Source of the DNA: Halovenus sp.
GTDB taxonomy: Archaea; Halobacteriota; Halobacteria; Halobacteriales; Haloarculaceae
Length of the DNA: 9,828 nt
Direction: 5' to 3'
NCBI GenBank assembly: GCA_003551265.1
Contig: PUMG01000088.1
Location: 1-9,828, forward strand
The position numbers and the translations under genes were made by a program. A model generated the notes under the pieces. That model was given only the letters and a program-made list of their open reading frames with translations, ran no database searches and was not told the DNA's origin. Position 1 is the stretch's first letter; every line of letters starts with the position of its first letter. Below are positions 1-6,322 of the stretch, one piece after another.

Positions 1-258
1 ATCGCCTGGGCAATCGGCCGGGACGGTGGGCAGGGATTGATTTCAGGCTATCGCCGTGGTCAGTTGTCAGCAAAAGAGGAGGCAGAACTCGTGAGAGATG
101 TTCGGGTGATGTTGTTTGGGGTTGTTGGGCTTCTCGGTCTGCTCGTAGTCGATGCCTGGACAGAGGCGGTACCGCGTGCGGGGACGGTGATGATGGCAGG
201 GACTGTGGTACTGGTGGGGTGGGTCGTCTGGAAGTGGAATCGGACTGGTGACGGATGA
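1..258 (+). CDS. Small membrane protein, DUF3784-like, 5' end outside window
   Basis: The reading frame is open from the first base and stops with TGA at 256-258, so this is probably the C-terminal part (about 85 residues) of a gene that begins upstream. A TTG at 37 is the first possible start inside the window, but the open frame before it and its coherent reading (a GRDGGQGLISGYRR stretch) make a start further left more likely. Two hydrophobic segments are visible, one around VMLFGVVGLLGLLVV and one around TVMMAGTVVLVGWVVW, joined by a short charged loop, and the protein ends in a basic KWNRTGDG tail. The pattern of a Gly-rich segment, a GLIxGY-like motif, then an acidic helix and two membrane spans resembles small DUF3784-type membrane proteins, whose function is unknown. 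The family call is from memory of the motif and is tentative. Confidence 0.5.
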   Translation: MAWAIGRDGGQGLISGYRRGQLSAKEEAELVRDVRVMLFGVVGLLGLLVVDAWTEAVPRAGTVMMAGTVVLVGWVVWKWNRTGDG

Positions 259-295
259 TAATGGTTATTCCGGGCGAGCGAGTACGTTCAGGCGA

Positions 296-368
296 GCGCG
301 GCTAGTTCAGCGGACAGAACGTCTGGTTCCGGACCAGAAGGTCGGGGGTTCAAATCCCTCGCCGCGCG
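296..368 (+). tRNA. tRNA-Arg (anticodon CCG)
   Basis: A complete 73-nt cloverleaf can be drawn. The acceptor stem GCGCGGC (296-302) pairs perfectly with GCCGCGC (361-367). The D arm is GTTC/GAAC (305-308 and 317-320), with A14, G15 and the GG pair in the loop. The anticodon stem TCTGG/CCAGA (322-326 and 334-338) closes loop TTCCGGA, giving anticodon CCG at 329-331, which reads the Arg codon CGG. The variable loop is AGGTC. The T arm GGGGG/CCCTC (344-348 and 356-360, one G-T pair) closes loop TTCAAAT. The discriminator is G368. CCA is not encoded and no intron is seen. The 3' half of this gene is copied several times just downstream. Confidence 0.95.
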
Positions 369-454
369 CTTTCTGCGACGAACGGACGTGAGGAGCGAAA
401 GCGCACGCGAGGATTTGAATCACGCAAACGCGAACGGATGTGAGCGTTTGCATC
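346..454 (+). repeat. 109-bp repeat unit 1, overlapping the tRNA 3' end
   Basis: The unit begins inside the tRNA T-arm. It contains three nested or consecutive foldable segments. GCGCTTTC/GAAAGCGC (366-373 and 397-404) is a perfect 8-bp stem. A degenerate inverted T-arm (408-419) can pair with the T-arm of the next unit (458-470) with one bulged C. Inside that pairing, GCAAACGC/GCGTTTGC (424-431 and 444-451) is another perfect 8-bp stem. The unit ends in TTTGCATC directly before the next GGGTTCAAAT. Confidence 0.75.
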
Positions 455-563
455 GGGTTCAAATCCCTCGCCGCGCGTTTTCCTGCAAACGGCAGTGAGC
501 AGTGAAAACCGCCCAAGAGGGATTTGAACCACGGAAATCCGAGCGACAGCGAGGATTTGCATC
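455..563 (+). repeat. 109-bp repeat unit 2
   Basis: This unit has the same length and order of parts as unit 1 but differs at many positions between the T-arm copies. The stems are kept with different bases: GTTTTC/GAAAAC (477-482 and 504-509) replaces the first stem, and AAATCC/GGATTT (535-540 and 553-558) replaces the second. The inverted T-arm GAGGGATTTGAACC (517-530) is the exact complement of 565-578 in the following truncated copy. The end TTTGCATC plus the T-arm and CTCGC is identical to the end of unit 1 over 25 nt (447-471 and 556-580). Confidence 0.75.
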
Positions 564-626
564 GGGTTCAAATCCCTCGCTGCACGCTCAAATCCCTCGC
601 CGCGCGCTTTCTTGCGAATGACGACA

Positions 627-1208
627 TCACTCATCGAAGCACTCGAGAACCGTTCCTTCTTCGAGTGAATCCGGCGAGTCATCCAACACCTCGTCAGTGA
701 TATTAAATTCATGTGATGAGGTGGCACGCACTACGGCTGTCGAACCGACAGAATACACGACTGCCTCGGGGAATGCGTCAGTGCTCACCAGTTCACCCTG
801 GTCATCAATATAATCGAACATCAACATATAGTCAAAGCTAACTGTATACCGGTTTCCAGTCGATATAATGAGGTTCTGTTCCTGGGTGGTCAGTGTTACC
901 TCGAGTAGCCGTTCTTCGAATCGTTGAGCAAGCGAGTTCTGTTGATAGCTCGTTTCATACTCACTGACAAACCGTTCAGCCGTGTCTTCACTCCACTGCT
1001 CTGGTGGGTCCGGATATCGAGCAGAACCAAGACTATCATACTCGCCATGCTGTTCGACTCCTTGCTCGACAGAGGGTGTTGGTTTGTCGCTGTCATCACA
1101 CTCGAGTTCTCCTGACAGTGGTTCGTCACTATCTGTGAACGGCGATATGCACCCCGCTGAAAAAAAGACAGGAACGAGAGCTGCCGATAGAACGCTTCTC
1201 CGTTTCAT
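627..1208 (-). CDS. Tat-type lipoprotein of unknown function
   Basis: This 193-residue protein begins with KRRSVLSAAL and a hydrophobic stretch ending in FFSAGC. That is a twin-arginine signal followed by a lipobox with Cys20 as the likely lipidated residue, the usual export route for haloarchaeal lipoproteins. The mature part is acidic, with conserved-looking segments YPDPPEQW and FVSEYETSYQQN followed by a beta-rich region, and a pair of Cys residues (C37 in LECDD and C190 in LECFDE) that could form a disulfide. I do not recognise a domain with known function. The ATG at 1206-1208 has a TATA element 29-35 bases upstream. The gene is clearly richer in A and T than the acyl-CoA dehydrogenase next to it and lies between that gene and the tRNA repeat array, so horizontal acquisition is plausible. 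The protein probably faces the outside, anchored in the membrane. Confidence 0.75.
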   Translation of the reverse strand: MKRRSVLSAALVPVFFSAGCISPFTDSDEPLSGELECDDSDKPTPSVEQGVEQHGEYDSLGSARYPDPPEQWSEDTAERFVSEYETSYQQNSLAQRFEERLLEVTLTTQEQNLIISTGNRYTVSFDYMLMFDYIDDQGELVSTDAFPEAVVYSVGSTAVVRATSSHEFNITDEVLDDSPDSLEEGTVLECFDE

Positions 1209-1236
1209 GCACTTCTAATCAAAGAGCATCTCGAGG

Positions 1237-1243
1237 TATAAAA
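1237..1243 (-). promoter_or_regulatory. TATA box of the lipoprotein gene
   Basis: Read on the minus strand the bases are TTTTATA, preceded by GGGTGGG and centred about 32 bases before the ATG at 1208. Start of transcription would fall within a few bases of the ATG, so the transcript is probably leaderless or nearly so. Confidence 0.65.
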
Positions 1244-1283
1244 CCCACCCCGGTTCGTTCTGTCCAACCACCAGATAGTGTCG

Positions 1284-1290
1284 TTTTATA
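1284..1290 (+). promoter_or_regulatory. TATA box of the acyl-CoA dehydrogenase gene
   Basis: TTTTATA is centred 28 bases before the ATG at 1315, the expected distance for a leaderless haloarchaeal transcript. No Shine-Dalgarno sequence precedes the ATG. The same heptamer serves the divergent lipoprotein gene at 1237-1243. Confidence 0.7.
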
Positions 1291-1314
1291 CACTGCCAGC
1301 GAGTACCTGCTCAC

Positions 1315-2457
1315 ATGGATTTCAGCCTCACGACGGAGCAGCGCCAGATACGGGAGATGGTTGCGGAGTTTGCGGACGAGGAGATACAGCCACGCGCCGC
1401 AGAGATCGACGAGACCGACGAGTTTCCGTGGGACCTCGTCGAGCAGATGGCCGAACTCGGACTCATGGGAATGCCCATCCCCGTCGAGTACGGGGGTGCA
1501 GGGCTCGACTATCACTCCTATGCGATGGCGCTCGCAGAGATTTCGCGCGGCAGTGGTGGTCTCGGGACGGTCGTCGCCGCACACATCTCGCTGGCGTGCA
1601 ACATGATCTACGAGTTCGGTAACGAGACACAGAAAGAGGAGTATCTCGTCCCGCTCGCCGAGGGTCGGGAGGTCGGCGCGTTTGCACTTTCTGAGGCGGG
1701 TGCGGGGAGCGACGTTCCGTCGATGGAGACAGTCGCCACACGCGACGGCGACGAGTACGTCATCGACGGAAGCAAACTCTGGATTTCGAACGGGTCAGTC
1801 GCACAGACGGTCGTCGTCTTCGCCAAGACGGCCCCGGAAGCAGGCGGCAGAGGAATCTCCTCGTTCATCGTTCGACCGGGCGAAGACGAGGGGTTCATCG
1901 TCGAGGGAACGGAGCACAAACTCGGAGACAAGGGATGTCCGACTGCGGAGTTGCGCTTCGACGGACTTCGAGTTCCCAAAACCCGCCGTCTCGGCGAGGA
2001 GAACCAGGGACTGATTCAGGCACTGAAGACACTCAACGGCGGTCGCATCACGATTGCCGCCAGAGGAGTCGGAATCGCACAGGCTGCGCTGGATGAGGCG
2101 CTCGCATACGCCCAGGAACGCGAGCAGTTCGACCAGCCCATCAGCGAGTTCCAGGCGATTCAGCACAAACTTGCGGACATGGATACCAAAGTCCAGGCAG
2201 CCCGGTTACTCATGCATCTCGCAGCGGATAAGAAGATGCGCGGTGAGCAGTTCATCAAGGAGGCCGCACAGGCCAAACTCTACGCCTCGGAGGTCTCACG
2301 CGAGGTCGCCAACGAGGGCATTCAGATTCACGGCGGCTACGGCTACACCAAAGACTTTCCTGCCGAGCGATTCTACCGGGACGCCAAACTCAACGAGATC
2401 TACGAGGGAACGAGTGAGATTCTCCGCAACACGATTGCAGACCAGTTGTACGATTGA
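1315..2457 (+). CDS. Acyl-CoA dehydrogenase (FAD-dependent, short/medium-chain type)
   Basis: At 380 residues the protein has the usual length for this family. It oxidises acyl-CoA to trans-2-enoyl-CoA with FAD and passes electrons to electron-transfer flavoprotein, in fatty-acid or branched-chain amino-acid breakdown in the cytoplasm. The order of domains is clear: an N-terminal helical domain (about 1-120), a middle beta domain with the FAD/substrate signature FALSEAGAGSD (about 123-133) and WISNG, and a C-terminal helical domain with QIHGGYGY and YEGTSEI near the end. Glu364 in YEGT is at the position of the catalytic base of MCAD and SCAD. The ATG at 1315 fits the start of the family (MDFSLTTEQ) and the TATA spacing. 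The gene is single, convergent with menE (16-bp gap). Chain-length specificity cannot be read from the sequence. Confidence 0.93.
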   Translation: MDFSLTTEQRQIREMVAEFADEEIQPRAAEIDETDEFPWDLVEQMAELGLMGMPIPVEYGGAGLDYHSYAMALAEISRGSGGLGTVVAAHISLACNMIYEFGNETQKEEYLVPLAEGREVGAFALSEAGAGSDVPSMETVATRDGDEYVIDGSKLWISNGSVAQTVVVFAKTAPEAGGRGISSFIVRPGEDEGFIVEGTEHKLGDKGCPTAELRFDGLRVPKTRRLGEENQGLIQALKTLNGGRITIAARGVGIAQAALDEALAYAQEREQFDQPISEFQAIQHKLADMDTKVQAARLLMHLAADKKMRGEQFIKEAAQAKLYASEVSREVANEGIQIHGGYGYTKDFPAERFYRDAKLNEIYEGTSEILRNTIADQLYD

Positions 2458-2473
2458 CCGAACGATTGAGTAC

Positions 2474-4018
2474 TCACACCATCTCGAACAGCGCCCGTGC
2501 AGCCTCTCGGTTCACTGTTCCCGATGCCGTTCGCGGAATCTCCTCTGTAAACACGAACTGTTTCGGAACCTTGAACGACGAGAGTCGGTCACGACAGTAC
2601 AGTGTGAGATCACCCTCGCCCACCCGCTTCTCGTTCGCAACAACCAGTGCAGCCACCCGCTGACCCCACTCCTCGTCAGGTAGTCCGACCACGGCAGCGT
2701 CGTCGACCGCTTCGTGTGTCACGATAACGTTAGCCACGTCTATGGGACAGACAAGTTCACCACCTGTGATGAGCACCTCGTCAAGCCGTCCGGTGACCCA
2801 GAGCCGCCCATCCTCGTCCCGATAGCCGACGTCACCCGTGTGAAATCCGTGTTTGCTGAACGATTCGCGTGTCTGTGCTGACTCCAGATACCCCGGGGTC
2901 ACGGTCGGTCCCTCGACGACAATTTCGCCGTGTTCACCCGGACGAACCGGGCTGTCGCCGTCGAGAATCGTCACATCGGTGCAAACCAGCGGACGACCGA
3001 CTGTCCCGGGGTTGGCACGCCACACGTCCGGTCTGGCGGTCGCAATCTGTGACGCTGCTTCTGTCATTCCGTACGTCGGATACACCGGAACGCCCACATC
3101 ATCGGCCCGTTCGAGCAGCGACCGGGTTGCTGGGGCACCACCGAGCAAGACTGTCCGAAGCGACGCCTCCGGCGTCCACCCGGCGTCGAGCAGTCGCTTG
3201 AGCTGTGTCGGAACGAGCGAGACCTGTGAAATCTCGTGGGCGTCGAGCGCGCTGGCGGTTGCACTCGCGCTGAACTCTCGCTGGACGGCGAGCGTCGTTC
3301 CGTACAGCACGGATCTGACGGCTGGTGCGAAACCGCCCATGTGCGAAACGGGGAGACAACACAGCCAGCGGTCGTCCGGGTCGACCCCGAGACGGAACGC
3401 CGACGCTGTTGCACTGGCGAGGAGGTTCCCGAACGTCAGTTGAACACCTTTCGGCTCATCGGTCGTCCCAGAGGTGAACAGTATCAAAGCCGTATCGTCG
3501 GGATTCCACGTTGCTGGCTCGGAATGAGACACCGTCGGATTCGAACCAGGACTGTCCATGTCCACGTCAGCCTGTTCGAGAATCGACTCGACCGCAACGG
3601 TGTCACAGTCTGCCGTCGTTGCGAGTGTTTCGGTTCCAGACTCGCACACGACTGCATCGAGTTCAGCCGCATCGACGTGACTATCGAATTCACCCGGCGC
3701 GAGTCCAGTGTGGAGTCCGACCGCCGACCACCCCAGTCGCCAGATTGCATAGAGGGTCGCGACGAACTCGGGTCCGGGTTCGAGGAGGTAGCCTACTCGC
3801 CGCCGTCCTGTCCTCGAATCAGATGGTGCCACGCGCTCAGAGAGTTCAGCCGCGACCACATCAACGTGTTCTGAAAGCTCCTGACAGGTCCACCTCGACC
3901 CAGTTTCGATTTCGAGCAGTGCCAGTCTCTCTGGAGTCGTCTCTGCCCGAATCGTGAGGGGGTCCCTGTCTGGCCAGTGAGTCGGTCTCGAAACTCTAGT
4001 GTATTCCTCTCCGTCCAT
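2474..4018 (-). CDS. menE: 2-succinylbenzoate--CoA ligase (MenE)
   Basis: This ANL-superfamily adenylate-forming enzyme would activate o-succinylbenzoate to OSB-CoA with ATP and CoA, the step between MenC and MenB in menaquinone synthesis. Numbered from the start chosen here (514 residues), the phosphate loop TSGTTDEPKG is at 182-191, the YGMTE motif at 316-320, TGD at 394-396 and the hinge region GRLDEVLITGGE at 410-421. The C-terminal A10 motif reads PRTASGTVNR, with Thr501 in place of the usual Lys. An in-frame ATG at 4048 would overlap menC by 29 bp. I prefer the ATG at 4018 because it follows the menC TAG by one base (TAGTATG) and has GGAG 10 bases before it. The assignment rests on the family motifs and on being directly after menA-menC. 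Without the context it could be another acyl-CoA ligase. Confidence 0.9.
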   Translation of the reverse strand: MDGEEYTRVSRPTHWPDRDPLTIRAETTPERLALLEIETGSRWTCQELSEHVDVVAAELSERVAPSDSRTGRRRVGYLLEPGPEFVATLYAIWRLGWSAVGLHTGLAPGEFDSHVDAAELDAVVCESGTETLATTADCDTVAVESILEQADVDMDSPGSNPTVSHSEPATWNPDDTALILFTSGTTDEPKGVQLTFGNLLASATASAFRLGVDPDDRWLCCLPVSHMGGFAPAVRSVLYGTTLAVQREFSASATASALDAHEISQVSLVPTQLKRLLDAGWTPEASLRTVLLGGAPATRSLLERADDVGVPVYPTYGMTEAASQIATARPDVWRANPGTVGRPLVCTDVTILDGDSPVRPGEHGEIVVEGPTVTPGYLESAQTRESFSKHGFHTGDVGYRDEDGRLWVTGRLDEVLITGGELVCPIDVANVIVTHEAVDDAAVVGLPDEEWGQRVAALVVANEKRVGEGDLTLYCRDRLSSFKVPKQFVFTEEIPRTASGTVNREAARALFEMV

Positions 4019-4019
4019 A

Positions 4020-5072
4020 CTACAGTCGCTCCGGAAGTCCAAGTCCACTCGACTGTGGGACTGTTATCTGTCCGTTACGTACTGGTGCCGGGTCGGAGGC
4101 AAGGTCGGTTTCGAGTACGCTCGCTGTCGCCAGCCCACACGATCGAACCTGGGGGATACTCGCCGCGACGTGGACTGCGCCAGTACGGGCGACGACAGCA
4201 TCGAACGTGGTCGAAAGAACCGGGTCTATTCCCGCCTCCTGGAACCGTCTGGCCGCCTCGAGCGTTCTGTCCGGTCCGCCGAGAACCATCGGTTTCAACA
4301 CGGCCACGTCTGCTGCATCCGTCTGGATGACGTCATCGACTGTGTAAGCCAGAAGCGACTCGTCCAGCGCAATCTCGACCCCTCTTTCTCGCTGTTCAGT
4401 TCCTGTCGCTTCGCGCAACTGTGCGTGGCCATCAAGGTCCGCTTTCGGGAGCGGCTGTTCGACGTACTCGACGCCGAGTGCACCGAGCGCCTCGACGACC
4501 TGTTTGGCCTGTTCGAGCGTCCACGAGCCGTTGGCGTCGACCCGGATACCGATATCGTCTCCAACAGCATCACGAACGCTTCGAACCCGTTCGACATCGT
4601 CTTCGAGACCGTTCGTCCCAACCTTGAGTTTGAGCGTCCGGAAGCCCTCGGCAACCAGCTCGCGTGCTCGATGTGCGGTCTGTGCTGGCGACGTTCCCGC
4701 CCCCACTGTGGCGTTGACGGGGACTGATTCGACCTGGCGTTCGCCACCGAGTGACTGGTAGACCGGGAGGTCCTGCTTTCGGGCCCGGCTCTCGACAAAC
4801 GCGAGAGAGAGCGCGTGGCGAGCAGCAGGGGCGTCAATTTTGGCGAGCGCCATTCCCCAGTCGAGTTCGCCAGCGATCGCCTCTGCACGGTCAAGCGCCT
4901 GTCGGCACTCTTCGTACGATTCCGTCCAGCCTGGCAGTGGTGTGGCTTCACCGACTCCGTAGTGGCCGTCGTAGTGAACGCTCACGAGGAAGCCTTCGCG
5001 CTCGTGAATCGTCCCGTGGGCAGTGTGTATCGGTTCGGCCAGGCGAACACGGAACGGCTCGCGCTCTATCAC
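4020..5072 (-). CDS. menC: o-Succinylbenzoate synthase (MenC)
   Basis: This is a 350-residue enolase-superfamily enzyme that dehydrates SHCHC to o-succinylbenzoate in menaquinone synthesis. The N-terminal capping domain (about 1-110) includes GVGEATPLPGWT. The barrel carries the full catalytic set: K148-x-K150 in TLKLKVG, metal ligands D179 (RVDAN), E205 (VEQPL) and D237 (ALDES), and K260 (VLKPM) on the opposite side. These match the known OSBS residues in E. coli (Lys133, Asp161, Glu190, Asp213, Lys235). It begins with GTG at 5072, giving a GTGA overlap of 4 bases with the menA stop, and menE starts one base after its stop, so the three genes are translationally coupled. Related N-succinylamino acid racemases share these residues, but the men neighbours favour OSBS. 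Confidence 0.93.
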   Translation of the reverse strand: MIEREPFRVRLAEPIHTAHGTIHEREGFLVSVHYDGHYGVGEATPLPGWTESYEECRQALDRAEAIAGELDWGMALAKIDAPAARHALSLAFVESRARKQDLPVYQSLGGERQVESVPVNATVGAGTSPAQTAHRARELVAEGFRTLKLKVGTNGLEDDVERVRSVRDAVGDDIGIRVDANGSWTLEQAKQVVEALGALGVEYVEQPLPKADLDGHAQLREATGTEQRERGVEIALDESLLAYTVDDVIQTDAADVAVLKPMVLGGPDRTLEAARRFQEAGIDPVLSTTFDAVVARTGAVHVAASIPQVRSCGLATASVLETDLASDPAPVRNGQITVPQSSGLGLPERL

Positions 5073-6025
5073 GTGACCACCCCGCCAGCGACGAGGCCGA
5101 CGGTAAGCAACACCGCGTAGAGGGCCAGCAACTGTCCGGTGCGCTTGAGTGCAGGGTTGAGGTTGTCACCATCCGTCCGGGTGCAGACGACACGAGACAC
5201 CCGGACTGCCAGCGGCAACGAGAGCAACGTGAGTAGAACGAGCGGTGTGTACCCGAACCCCAGCCAGAGGACGACCGGGACGGCGTACGCACTGGTGAGG
5301 AGAGCAAGAAACTCTATCCGGGAGTAGCGATAGCCCACGAGGACGGCGAGCGTCCGCTTGCCTGCTTGCTGGTCGGTCTCACGGTCACGGATGTTATTGA
5401 CGACCAGAATGGCAGTGGCGAGTGCGCCAGCAGCGACGCCACCGAGCACTGCGCCAGCAGTAACTGTTCCGTCCGGAATCCACAGCGGGAATACCCCCAC
5501 GTCGAGAGCGGCGACCGCCTGAACGTAGTACGTCCCGGCGACGGCTACCAGACCGAAGTAGACGAACACGAACAGGTCACCGAGTCCGTAGTAGCCATAC
5601 GGGTAGGGGCCACCCGTGTAGAGTAACCCCGCGAGGATGCTAGAGAGACCGACGATCACGATGGGGAGACCTCCCACGTATACCAGCGAGACGCCCACCA
5701 CGAGTGCAAGCGCGTAGGTTGCAATCATAGCCTGTCTGACTCGTCTCGGCTCGATGAGACCACCAGCAGTCACTCGCGTGAATCCTTCGCGGTCTTCTGT
5801 GTCGGCACCCTTGACGGCATCGTAGTAATCGTTCGCAAAGTTCGTCCCAACCTGGATGAGCAGGGCACCGACGAGCGCCGCGAACGCGGGCCAGAACTCG
5901 AAGACGCCATCGGCACCGGCCAGTCCGATGCCAACGAGGACGGGCGCTGCGCCAGCTGGGAGCGTCTGTGGTCTGACTGCTACTAGCCAGGCCTCCCGCT
6001 GGGACAACTCGACGGTCGCGGTCAT
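5069..6025 (-). CDS. menA: 1,4-Dihydroxy-2-naphthoate polyprenyltransferase (MenA)
   Basis: This integral-membrane UbiA-superfamily protein of 318 residues would attach the polyprenyl chain to 1,4-dihydroxy-2-naphthoate, giving demethylmenaquinone. The first Asp-rich motif NDYYDAVKGAD is at 65-75 (N65, D66, D69, D75) and the second, NNIRDRETD, at 210-218 (D214 and D218). Both bind the Mg-diphosphate of the prenyl donor. The RPQTLPAG segment near residue 18 and KRTLAVLVG after the second motif are typical of MenA rather than of other UbiA members. About eight or nine hydrophobic segments are visible. The ATG at 6025 has GGAG nine bases upstream. It is the first gene of the menA-menC-menE operon and overlaps menC by four bases. 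A UbiA-type gene also lies at the far right end of the window. Confidence 0.94.
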   Translation of the reverse strand: MTATVELSQREAWLVAVRPQTLPAGAAPVLVGIGLAGADGVFEFWPAFAALVGALLIQVGTNFANDYYDAVKGADTEDREGFTRVTAGGLIEPRRVRQAMIATYALALVVGVSLVYVGGLPIVIVGLSSILAGLLYTGGPYPYGYYGLGDLFVFVYFGLVAVAGTYYVQAVAALDVGVFPLWIPDGTVTAGAVLGGVAAGALATAILVVNNIRDRETDQQAGKRTLAVLVGYRYSRIEFLALLTSAYAVPVVLWLGFGYTPLVLLTLLSLPLAVRVSRVVCTRTDGDNLNPALKRTGQLLALYAVLLTVGLVAGGVVT

Positions 6026-6063
6026 TGTTCTGTTCTCCGTGCGCGAGGCTCAAAGTCACTGTG

Positions 6064-6070
6064 GTTATAC
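6064..6070 (-). promoter_or_regulatory. Possible TATA box of the menA-menC-menE operon
   Basis: On the minus strand the bases read GTATAAC, centred about 42 bases before the menA ATG. With transcription starting about 26 bases downstream, the leader would be about 15 nt. It would carry the GGAG ribosome-binding sequence at 6035-6038, consistent with a leadered transcript. Confidence 0.4.
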
Positions 6071-6182
6071 TGTCGGTGAACATCCTGGAGGATTTTCCGC
6101 CGCCAGCATGAGCGAAGGGAAAGTATTTTGTAGCTTGATTGGAAAGTATGCGTCAGTATGGTCCTCTCCTCGTTCTAACGGG

Positions 6183-6285
6183 GTCGACAGGCTGTCCGGG
6201 TCTTCCTCGGGCTGCCGGGCAGTCGGACAGCCGTCGACACCCGTCTGTTCGACACACCCCCAGCGACGGCTCCGTGCTGCTGGGG
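6183..6285. other. Two strong adjacent inverted repeats between menA and hflX (possible structured leader or small RNA)
   Basis: The 297-bp gap between menA and hflX has no convincing gene. It holds a long stem: GTCGAC (6183-6188) and GGCTGTCCG (6190-6198), with A6189 bulged, pair perfectly with CGGACAGCC (6224-6232) and GTCGAC (6233-6238), 15 bp in all. An inner CTGC/GCAG mini-stem lies at 6212-6222. A second stem, CCCCAGC/GCTGGGG (6258-6264 and 6279-6285), follows. If hflX is transcribed from a site near 6150, both stems lie in its leader. An AT-rich stretch at 6121-6131 (AAGTATTTTGT) could be the promoter. No box C/D, H/ACA or known riboswitch is recognised. The strand is undetermined. Confidence 0.4.
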
Positions 6286-6322
6286 TGGCACCGTTTTCGA
6301 CCAGCGCAGCCGTCACAAACCG

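Larger units (their letters stand above)
346..612 (+). repeat. Array of tRNA-Arg 3'-end copies (T-arm and acceptor), direct and inverted
   Basis: The tRNA stretch from GGGTTCAAAT to the discriminator (346-368, 23 nt) recurs exactly at 455-477. It recurs with changes at 564-586 (two transitions in the acceptor part), and from its sixth base at 588-606. The last copy shares 25 nt with the tRNA and its flank (350-374 equals 588-612). The first three copies are spaced exactly 109 bp apart (346, 455, 564), and the fourth follows the third by only 20 bp. Inverted copies of the T-arm lie at 407-421 (degenerate) and 517-530, the latter an exact 14-nt complement of 565-578. None of the downstream copies has a D arm or anticodon arm, so they are not tRNA genes. 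Possible origins are repeated integration at the tRNA 3' end or a tRNA-derived palindromic repeat. Confidence 0.85.

Noticed and set aside
455..612. Further tRNA genes in the repeat array
   Set aside because: The copies contain only the T-arm and acceptor 3' half. No D arm, anticodon arm or 5' acceptor strand precedes them.
346..612. CRISPR array
   Set aside because: The repeats have a 109-bp period, are degenerate over most of the unit, include inverted copies, derive from the adjacent tRNA, and no cas gene is nearby.
307..727. Minus-strand open frames over the tRNA and its repeats, giving peptides with ARGEGFEP-like motifs
   Set aside because: They are antisense readings of the T-arm sequence. 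Such peptides are predicted behind many tRNA genes and have no independent coding support.
2054..2683. Long plus-strand frame spanning the end of the acyl-CoA dehydrogenase and menE
   Set aside because: It is an Arg/Ser-rich out-of-frame shadow crossing two convergent real genes.
3236..3874. 212-codon plus-strand frame opposite menE
   Set aside because: It lies wholly antisense to a well-supported gene and has an Arg-rich composition typical of shadows in this genome.
4019..4048. Upstream ATG of menE at 4048
   Set aside because: It would overlap menC by 29 bases and add ten residues that look like a shadow of the menC end. The ATG at 4018 directly after the menC stop is the natural coupled start.
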